DNA from: Prochilodus magdalenae
Taxonomy: Eukaryota > Chordata > Actinopteri > Characiformes > Prochilodontidae
Length of the DNA stretch: 64,000 nt
Reading direction: 5' to 3'
Assembly: GCA_024036415.1 (NCBI GenBank)
Contig: JAMWET010006979.1
Coordinates: forward strand, 1,470,152-1,534,151
The position numbers were made by a program, and so were the translations under genes. Below are positions 39,211-64,000 of this stretch, piece after piece. Each line of letters opens with the position of its first letter. Position 1 is the stretch's first letter. Below the pieces are notes generated by a model that saw only the letters and a program-made list of their open reading frames with translations, was not told the DNA's origin and did no database searches.

Positions 39211-40246
39211 CAGTGGTGCTTAAAGTTTGCGAACCATTCAGAATCTTTTTTCTGCATAACTGTGTCCCAAAACTTCATCAGAGTTTCACACAATTCATAA
39301 AAGTAGATAAGGAAGTCAAATTAAACATATGACAAAATATTATAATTGGTTATTTATTTATTGAGGTAAATGCTCCAATATTAATAACTGTAAGTGGCAA
39401 AAGTATGACTTGTGTACATTCTTATGACATTCTGCATACAGATGTCCTGACATTTTCCTTTAGAATTTGCTGGTATAATCCAGAATTCATTATATCATCA
39501 ATGATGGCAAGCCGTCCTCAAACAGATGCAGCAAAACAGGCCTACACCATAATATTACCACCACCACCAGGTTTCACAGATGGGACACGTTTTAATGCTG
39601 GAATGCAGTGTTTTCATTTCTCCACACACGATGCTTCTCATTTACACCATAAAGATCTATTTTGGTCTCAGCCACCCACCAAACATTGTTCCCACAGTCT
39701 TCAGGCTAGAAGAAGCAATGTTCTTCTTTGAGAGCAGCTTGCAACCCTACCATGCACACCATTGTTGTTCAGTGTTTTCCTGATAGTGGACGAACATTAG
39801 CAATAGTCAATTTAAGTAACGACTTTAGTTGCCTAGAAGTTAACCTGGGTTCCTTTGTGAAGTCACAGAGTATTACACAGCTTGCTCCTGACATGATCGT
39901 AGTTGGCCGACCAATCCTGGGAAGGCTAATAATGGTCTTCAGTTTCCCCCATTTGTACACCATCTGTCTGACAGTGGACTGGTGGAGTCCGAACACTTTG
40001 TAGAGATGGTTTTGTCTGATGAACATCAGCACCACTTCTTCTGAGGTCCTTAGAAGTATCCTGTGTTTGTACCATGAGACAGATCAGACTTTGATAGAGC
40101 CCCAGTTCTTCAAATAAAACAGGGCACCCGTTCACCAGACTCCAATATCAACTTCAAATGATCAACTAATCCTGAAATACTTGCCCATTTACATACTTGC
40201 CGATCACAGACACCTATAGTGGATCAATAAATGACCATGTCTAATA
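39211..40246 (-). mobile_element. Degenerate Tc1/mariner element with long terminal repeats
   Basis: Begins CAGTGGTGCTTAAAGTTTGC after a TA at 39209-39210. The inner left-end sequence (39340-39406) is matched in inverted orientation near 40193-40246 (CATACTTGCC..ATCACAGACA and CAATAAATGACC), so the element had long inverted repeats. The right outer end is missing; another element starts at 40247. Confidence 0.75.
39480..40135 (-). pseudogene. Tc1-family transposase, frameshifted and truncated
   Basis: On the minus strand, 39769-40035 encodes the paired-like helix-turn-helix block of Tc1 transposases (LHQSTVRQMVYKW, then LPRIGRPTTI). Further along, another frame gives the catalytic-core block in which the usual WSDETK motif reads WVAETK, followed by KIDLYGVNEKHRVWRNENTAFQ (split across positions 39620-39690) with stops after it. 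The catalytic Asp is thus Ala here, and there are frameshifts and internal stops, so the copy is dead. Confidence 0.75.
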
Positions 40247-40900
40247 CACTCATCATCATAAGAATAGTTGCACCCAGTAGGAAATGTCGGATTGCTATTG
40301 GGAAGGAAGATAAAAGTCACCAGGAACAATAAATGATGATCACTTTAGATTGATATGGGCAATACTGATTGAGCTACACATACAGAAGTAGTGTCTCTCA
40401 GTAGAGTGAGTCATTCTGAGTCACTCCATGACGACACTGCAGTCATCGTAACGGTCTGTGTGCTCGTAACAGGATGACTCGTGCAGGGCATCACTGCTCA
40501 CAGACAGATCCCATTCACATTGCTGATGAGTGCCTTCCTCTATTTACTGGCGCCAGCAGTGTGCTAGCGTAGTAACCCCAATACGCAGTACGATGATAAG
40601 ACCATCCCGCTTCCCGGAGCCCTATTTTGCGAAACCAACTCTTCCAACTGCTTGAATTGATTTTGAACTCTTCTCTGAGACATACTTCGCTTGCAAAGTG
40701 ATGCTACCAACACAACAGCACGAGCATGCGCAACGGGACGGCCTTGTATAGTCAGTCTATAGTCAGGTCTTACTTACAAATGCACAGCTGAGTGTGAAAC
40801 TTAAACCATTTGCATGTCTCATGGTGTCAAACCTACCCACCAAGTTTTGTTTCTGTCGGTTGATTCCTTCTGGGTGCAGCCATTTTTTAGATGATGAGTG
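40247..40900. mobile_element. Tc1-like nonautonomous element with 31-bp inverted repeats and TA duplication
   Basis: Starts CACTCATCATCATAAGAATA and ends TTTTTTAGATGATGAGTG; the outer 31 bp of the two ends match as inverted repeats at about 26 positions. TA flanks both sides (40245-40246 and 40901-40902), the Tc1/mariner signature. Length is 654 bp. It shares internal sequence with 53079-53871 and 63537-64000. No intact transposase. Confidence 0.8.
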
Positions 40901-41029
40901 TATATAGCTACTGCACTGCTTAAGCGTAGAAGTCCAAATGCCATCACGCACACTGCGCACTATGTAGGGAGTAAGGACATTTGGGACTCAGCCACAGGAC
41001 TCTGAAACCGGTAACGCTCTCGACCACTG

Positions 41030-41346
41030 TGCAGCGTCATAGCCGAGAGTGGGGGTGAGGGTCTGACAATGAGAATCTGTTAGTGCGGTACTGCGGTTGC
41101 CAGACCCTTCTCGTGTTTTCCCTAGCCAGGATGCAGTGAGTAAGTGAAGCAGTGAGTGAGCCAGAGCGTCAGCTCAGTCGCGGTACCTGTACGTCATGAC
41201 GTAGGCGCCGGTCCCCCACACGCGCACAGAGAAGGGAGGGAGTGCAGCATGAGGGCGTTTAAGTTTATTTAGCTGCTCTAATGGCCGTGAGGGGACTGTT
41301 CTCCCGGCTATGGTCTGGATTCGCAGTAACAGAACGGAGAAACTAG
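41030..41346 (+). promoter_or_regulatory. Possible kank1 promoter and noncoding first exon
   Basis: A GC- and CpG-richer island in an AT-rich interval, containing GACGTAGGCGCCGG and ending in AGAAACTAG|GTATGT, which looks like a splice donor at 41347. There is a tiny open frame (ATG 41281, stop TAG at the exon edge). It lies upstream of, and on the same strand as, kank1, so a 5' untranslated exon is plausible. This is inference; another transcript is possible. Confidence 0.4.
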
Positions 41347-41436
41347 GTATGTCGGTTTTATTATCAGTAATTTGAGAATATCTTCACATTCTTCAGCCAG
41401 GCTGCGTCACAGGGAATGCCTTACCTCACCTGCAGC

Positions 41437-41437
<1 letters not shown>

Positions 41438-41469
<32 letters not shown>
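41438..41469. repeat. (GT)n microsatellite
   Basis: About 16 GT units just after the presumed promoter region. Confidence 0.95.
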
Positions 41470-41470
<1 letters not shown>

Positions 41471-43200
41471 TGTACCTCATTATTTATCATTAATCCAGAT
41501 AAGTTAACTTCTCTAGGTTATGAACGAGGAAACTTAGTCTGGATTACATTTCAGACTTATACTTGGACTATATTACTGGCTGTGCTGCATAAAGTACCTT
41601 TAAAGCCACTAGCTGTCTTTCCACATTAACACATGCAAGATTTAGTCTACATATATTAGGCTATAGGCTAGCACGAACCCCACAGGAGGTGCTATAGTAA
41701 TGCTTATGCAGTAAACTGGCTCAAAAGTTAGAATAAAACAACAACAACAACAAAATAAAACTATAATAAACCCCCCCACAAGTTTCATCTGTCTTAGAAA
41801 CTTTTACAGGCCAGTAAAGGCCGTTATAGTGGTTCAGGATCCCATCCTCCAGTCATATGCTATTGCAGTGGAGCCTCAGGCATGCATCTCATGCTTCTGG
41901 CTGTACCAGGAGCCACACAGCCTATCAAAGCACAGTCAGTGTAAAACCCCACTGAATGTGAGATTTAAGAGGACTTAGCTGAACTGTTTTGGACCCCTTT
42001 GCCTTCTTGCCCAGGATTTACAGGGCCAGGCCAGAGCACAACACACAGCTTTGTGTTCTGGACTTTCTCACGTGCAGTAAAGCACTGCTGGAGTAGCCGT
42101 TTGTTTACTGTGGACTGCTGGAGGAGAGCATAGAGCTGACCCATATGACGGTGTTTATCATTATCACGATAATTTATATCACAGTATTCTGTTCTGGTGG
42201 CATCGTGTATATTGTTAATTCTTTGTCTGTTGTCTGAGTGGCTAGATTTCAACTATACTAACTGAGACATATGTGTGTGTGTTAGTCCTACGGTATTGAG
42301 ATATTACACTTTTCTATGTTGCTCAATTTAAAGCATTGCTTTTTGCTTTATTGTTATTGATACTTTTGTCTTTATTATAATTATTACAGATATTTGTGTA
42401 AAATAACGTTTCTGAAAATATTGTTTTGACTATGGAAGGCTTACGTGCAAGAATATAATATATAGTATAGTGGGGCGTAGACCTAAACCATATGTGTTTG
42501 AAGTCATCATGATTGCTGAGTTTAAAATACTAATTCTAATCTACTCAGTATTTAATTGCCGATTATGCGGAAGGTAGGGTATGGTTTTCCATTCTTATGC
42601 TTATTTCTATTTTAAGAAGAAACAGCTCCATGTAGAGATCGATGTCTGGGATGGATCCTTTGATCCCACTACTGTCCACTCCCACCAAAATTGACAAATA
42701 TAGACATTTCATCCCACCCCCTAAACGTGGTCCCAGATGAGGGACAACATCCAGTATTTGACTTACTTTTTCCCCCAAATAAATCGTTTTCTTCTAGAAT
42801 GACCGTGTCTGAAAATGACAATGTCGAATGTCAGGTTTGTTAGGGGGCTTAACTGTGGTGTACTGGCCTTTCTTTCCAAAAGCACTTTCCACAGCTGAGG
42901 CTGACTGACCACCCAAAGGCGTCCAAGTGCCATATCTTCAGCACAGTACTGCAGTTTATGTGTTGATCACTGAGTTGTTTGCTTTAAAGTAATTTAGAAT
43001 GAATTTATTACTTTATTATTTGCAGGGTATTTCTGCATGTGCATGTTGTCTCACTCCTGCATGCACTGGATTGGTTAATCGCCTGCTCACACAGTGAAAG
43101 ATATTGTGTTGGGACCTGCGACTTCTGTGGGAATGCAGGCTTCTAACCCGATGGACACACCAATTCATACCCATTCAGAGATTATGGACTGATTTTTTGC
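41470..43200. other. Presumed kank1 5' intron or intergenic, no gene seen
   Basis: AT-rich sequence without a recognisable exon or element. Minus-strand frames of 71-95 codons here match nothing I recognise. Confidence 0.45.
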
Positions 43201-43202
43201 TG

Positions 43203-43204
<2 letters not shown>

Positions 43205-43245
<41 letters not shown>

Positions 43246-43246
43246 T
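43205..43246. repeat. (TTA)n microsatellite
   Basis: About 14 TTA/ATT units. Confidence 0.95.
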
Positions 43247-44014
43247 TGCAGATTTGTATTGGACTGAATGAACACATGAAATGCACTAGCACATTTACAG
43301 CTCGTCCTGTTCATAAATTTACATCGTAGGTGGTCAAACCCACATTTCAAACAAACTTAATTCCTGTTTAAATAACATGAAACAGATAAAGTGCTGCATC
43401 TAAAGGCAGAGGAAACTTGCTATCTAGCACAAGGTGTCATTCAAAATTATGCCATGATTTTTTGTATAGATGTAGCATCAGCATGCAAATGCAGTGCAGG
43501 TGTGCTTACCTGGGTCATTATCTTATACAGCTGCAGCACAGATCAGTGAAGGTTAAAATACTGATTGGCTGGTTGGTGATGGCATTTTGATCTTGTGTAA
43601 TTCCTATCTCCTCTAAAATTCTTTATAGATATTTAGTTAATAAAGCCTTTTTAATATTCACTGAAGTATGCCAGTGTCTTTGAAAGACTGTGGATGACTT
43701 ATTACTGTTCAGATAAGTTGTTATATTTTATTTAATTCAGCTGCTGAGTCTGTTTATCGATTATATGATCAGAATTAAAGGTCCTGCTTTTGTTTTGTTG
43801 ACTTGTTTTTGACCAGCCTTAAGTCTATTTATATTTCAGGTGCAGCGTTTGCCATACAAGGTTCTAACCTATTCTCAGTTCTGTACTCACTGATCCTGCA
43901 CTCCTAAGATGTGAAGATGTGTGTTGACTAAGTGATTTCTTTATAGCGTCTCACTGCGGATACACCATTCACCTTGGAGCATTTACATTCATTCCACAAT
44001 GCCGGGACGCTTAT

Positions 44015-44017
<3 letters not shown>

Positions 44018-44077
<60 letters not shown>
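44018..44077. repeat. (GT)n microsatellite
   Basis: About 30 uninterrupted GT units; a TC-rich run follows at 44315-44355. Confidence 0.95.
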
Positions 44078-44080
<3 letters not shown>

Positions 44081-44485
44081 GCCCAGCCATTCAGCTGACA
44101 CAATGCTTTTCCCAAAGAGGGTCTCTGGTTTCAGATCTTTTTACTGCAGTGACAGTGGAGCGTTCTCCTTGCAGCCATTCCGTGTCTCCTTATTCATCAA
44201 ACAGTTTCAAGCTAAAGTGCTGCTATACTTAAGAAGAGCCACATTAAGTGTATTTACAAATGGCCAGCTCCCTTTGCTTTGTAATTAAAGTTGCTGTAAA
44301 TTGTTTCCACTAATTCTCTCTCTCTGTCTCTCTTTCTCTCTCTCTGTCTCTCTCTTTAAAATGCAGGTCCATGCTGAATGAGCAAATGTGGGTCAAAGCC
44401 ACATAAAGGTTAGGCCAGCTCTTGTGTACAAAGAGATGATGCAATGTGTTTTTTTAGATGTGTGTGAGGACCAAATAACCCTATT

Positions 44486-45648
44486 TCACTCTACCTATAC
44501 TCACATTTACGTCCCCTATTTTACTCTACCTATACTCGCATTTACGTCCCCTATTTTACTCTACCTATACTCGCATTTACGTCCCCTATTTTACTCTACC
44601 TATACTCGCATTTACGTCCCCTATTTTACTCTACCTATACTCACATTTACGTCCCCTATTTTACTCTACCTATACTCGCATTTACGTCCCCTATTTTACT
44701 CTACCTATACTCGCATTTACGTCCCCTATTTTACTCTACCTATACTCGCATTTACGTCCCCTATTTTACTCTACCTATACTCGCATTTACGTCCCCTATT
44801 TTACTCTACCTATACTCGCATTTTACGTCCCCCTAATTTACTCTACCTATACTCGCATTTACGTCCCCTATTTTACTCTACCTATACTCGCATTTACATC
44901 CCCTATTTTACTCTACCTATACTCGCATTTACATCCCCTATTTTACTCTACCTATACTCGCATTTACATCCCCTATTTTACTCTACCTATACTCACATTT
45001 ATGTCCCCTATTTTACTCTACCTATACTCGCATTTACGTCCCCTATTTTACTCTACCTATACTCGCATTTACGTCCCCTATTTTACTCTACCTATACTCG
45101 CATTTACGTCCCCTATTTTACTCTACCTATACTCGCATTTACGTCCCCTATTTTACTCTACCTATACTCGCATTTACGTCCCCTATTTTACTCTACCTAT
45201 ACTCGCATTTACGTCCCGTATTTTACTCTACCTATACTCACATTTATGTCCCGTATTTTACTCTACCTATACTCACATTTATGTCCTGTATTTTACTCTA
45301 CCTATACTCGCATTTATGTCCTGTATTTTACTCTACCTATACTCGCATTTACGTCCCGTATTTTACTCTACCTATACTCACATTTATGTCCCATATTTTA
45401 CTCTACCTATACTCGCATTTACGTCCCCTATTTTACTCTACCTATACTCGCATTTACGTCCCCTATTTTACTCTACCTATACTCGCATTTACATCCCCTA
45501 TTTTACTCTACCTATACTCACATTTATGTCCCCTATTTTACTCTAACTATACTCGCATTTACGTCCTGTATTTTACTCTACCTATACTCACATTTATGTC
45601 CCCTATTTTACTCTACCTATACTCACATTTATGTCCTGTATTTTACTT
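44486..45648. repeat. 35-bp minisatellite, about 33 copies
   Basis: The unit combines ACTCTACCTATACTCGCATT and TACGTCCCCTATTTT, period 35 (for example, starts at 44523 and 44558). As 35 is not a multiple of 3, three units give a 35-residue repeat, and all three plus-strand frames stay open. This yields a spurious 420-codon frame and two shorter ones. One unit near 44820-44840 has small indels. Sequence variation sits mainly at the two CpG sites and the CCCC run and is concentrated in the right-hand third. Confidence 0.95.
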
Positions 45649-45989
45649 AGGCTGTTCCCTATTAAAGATAATAATGACAACAGTATCAGTGAGAAGTAAG
45701 CAAGTGTGATGCTTTTAATACTTTTTTCTACTTCAAATTTTTTGCTGATCATAAATTGAAGTGGGAGTGCATGAAGAGATTTAGCTTACCGTTTATGAAA
45801 TTAAAGAACTGCATATTCTGGTAATTCATTAAAAGTTGTGTAGTATATTATCATATTTAGTTTGCCCATAAGACTAATTATGAATCTATTGCCCATGACT
45901 TTCAGCAGTACAAAAATGTATCACAAATACTATGTATCTTAAATATGCTGAAAACAAGCTGATTCTGAAATGAGAAGAGATTGGCAGGC

Positions 45990-46320
45990 TACATGCATAA
46001 AAACTTTGTTGTTGAGTGTCAGTACTGAAAACTAAATGAGCAACCTGTGCTTAATCCTGCATTTCTATCCTGTATTGGTGCCTTTTTATGCCAAATTCCT
46101 GTTTTATGTTATTTGTAATGTCATGTTCAACTTCTCTGTATTTTTAATTGTTTTGGTCAGTGTTTTTATTTATTTATTTATTTATTTATTTATTATTCTC
46201 CTATCTTTTTCATTTGTAGTAATTATCTTAGATTTTTTCTATTTGTAAAGCACTTTGAATGACTGCAGTGTATAAAACTCAAATAACATAAACTTGCCTT
46301 GCATTGCTTAATGAAAGATG
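45990..46320 (+). repeat. Possible LINE 3' tail
   Basis: TTTGTAAAGCACTTTGAATGACTGCAGTGTATAAAA-like sequence at 46235-46275, ending in AACTTGCCTTGC, resembles the 3' ends of L2-like fish retroposons. It is preceded by a (TTTA)n run at 46165-46193. Resemblance only. Confidence 0.4.
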
Positions 46321-46631
46321 AAATTATGAAAGGTGGTCTCTGATCTTGCACAGTAGTATAACCTTTATGATGATTAATGTAAACTATAAAGCGATATATT
46401 ATTATGATGACTTCATGTGAATTTTGCACTAAGCTGATGTTCAGTATTGGACTAACAAAATCCCAGTGCAGTACTGTGAGCTTTCATTATATAATTTTTG
46501 GTTAGACCAGCAGGAGGCAGCACTACAGCATGATCTTTTTAAATGATATTCAAACATGAACTTCATTTTGTTTTCTCAGTATTTACTCAACTGTATGTGA
46601 AGGTGTGTTTGCATGGCCCAAGAACGCTACC

Positions 46632-63536
<16,905 letters not shown>

Positions 63537-64000
63537 CACTCGTCATCAAAAGAATAGCTGCACCCAGAGAGAGTGTGCCAGGCTGCACTGCTATGGGAAG
63601 GAAGATAAAGGTTACCAGGATCAGTAAACGATAAGCTTAGACTGATATGGACAATACTTATTAAGCTACACATACAGAAGTAGTGCCTCTCAGTATGGCG
63701 TCAGGCCTCTGTGTTTCCTGACACAACATGCTAGATATCTCAGAGTTGTAGAGGTTCCTAATGGTGTCCTGTGACAATCCATAGTCTTCCCAGATGGAGT
63801 GAATGTTCTCACACAGTTCCTGCAGATGTTGGGGTAGGGTGGAGGTGGAGTGGCACCAGGCCTTCTGGATGCGTAACAACAAACTTTTCATCTTGGCACT
63901 GACCACAGATCCTCCACACACAGATTCATTGGTCGCCTCCACCAAGACAGAAGCGGGACTCCGAGACCCGCTGCTATTCTGAAGGTCCTCTGCTTGCTGA
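63537..64000 (-). mobile_element. Tc1-like element, cut by the window edge
   Basis: Left end CACTCGTCATCAAAAGAATA then GCTGCACCCAG, matching the inverted repeat of 40247-40900. On the minus strand 63661-63945 keeps a 94-codon open frame whose part GLSQDTIRNLYNS resembles the C-terminal end of a Tc1-family transposase. The family's other copies here are 53079-53871 and 40247-40900. The right end lies outside the window. Confidence 0.7.

Noticed and set aside
44365..44410. Possible kank1 untranslated exon between AG at 44366 and GT near 44408
   Set aside because: Splice-like dinucleotides flank it, but nothing else supports it; left unannotated.
44388..45650. 420-codon open frame with YSTYTRIYVPYFTLPI-type repeats
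   Set aside because: Produced by the 35-bp minisatellite, which is open in all three plus-strand frames. It has no splice context and no recognisable protein.

Overview
The window is vertebrate, most likely teleost, nuclear DNA. It has multi-exon genes with GT..AG introns, proteins that align along their length with vertebrate SURF1, SURF6, KYAT1, PRKAA1 and KANK1, dense microsatellites, and several Tc1/mariner-type transposon remnants. The repeat flavour (L2-like LINE tails, a tRNA-like SINE, Tc1 copies with long inverted repeats) suggests an otophysan fish, but that placement is an impression and was not tested.

Layout, left to right. (1) 1-7.5 kb: surf1 on the minus strand (9 exons, 306 aa, complete), head-to-head with surf6 on the plus strand (4 coding exons, 361 aa, complete); a ~0.5 kb shared upstream region holds a perfect NRF1-type palindrome. 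(2) 7.5-10.5 kb: intergenic, with dispersed repeats. (3) 10.5-16.6 kb: kyat1, plus strand, 13 coding exons, 449 aa including a mitochondrial-type leader encoded by exon 1; its last intron carries a ~164 bp tandem array. (4) 16.6-18.9 kb: intergenic, with transposon fragments and a compound microsatellite. (5) 18.9-36.1 kb: prkaa1 (AMPK catalytic alpha-1), plus strand, 10 coding exons, 573 aa, complete, with a ~5 kb first intron and a long 3' UTR. (6) 36.1-46.6 kb: a gene-poor interval with a 33-bp minisatellite, a dead Tc1 element abutted by a second Tc1-like element, a GC-rich possible promoter near 41.2 kb, and a 35-bp minisatellite. (7) 46.6-64 kb: the 5' part of kank1, plus strand. Nine coding exons are in phase, giving 1,125 codons up to the second ankyrin repeat; the gene runs off the right edge.

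Exon boundaries were found by reading splice sites and checking that codon phase carries through every junction; for surf1, surf6, kyat1 and prkaa1 the total lengths come out in frame with a stop. The genes are independent transcription units and not a pathway cluster, although surf1 (cytochrome oxidase assembly), kyat1 with its leader, and prkaa1 all bear on energy or mitochondrial metabolism. I found no CRISPR array, prokaryotic operon, tRNA or rRNA gene, and no convincing undescribed system. The most notable signals are a 12-bp minisatellite forming the splice-acceptor tract of a kank1 ankyrin exon, a Tc1-like insertion 11 nt from a kank1 splice donor, a duplicated start-codon segment in kank1, and minisatellites whose long open frames are artefacts.
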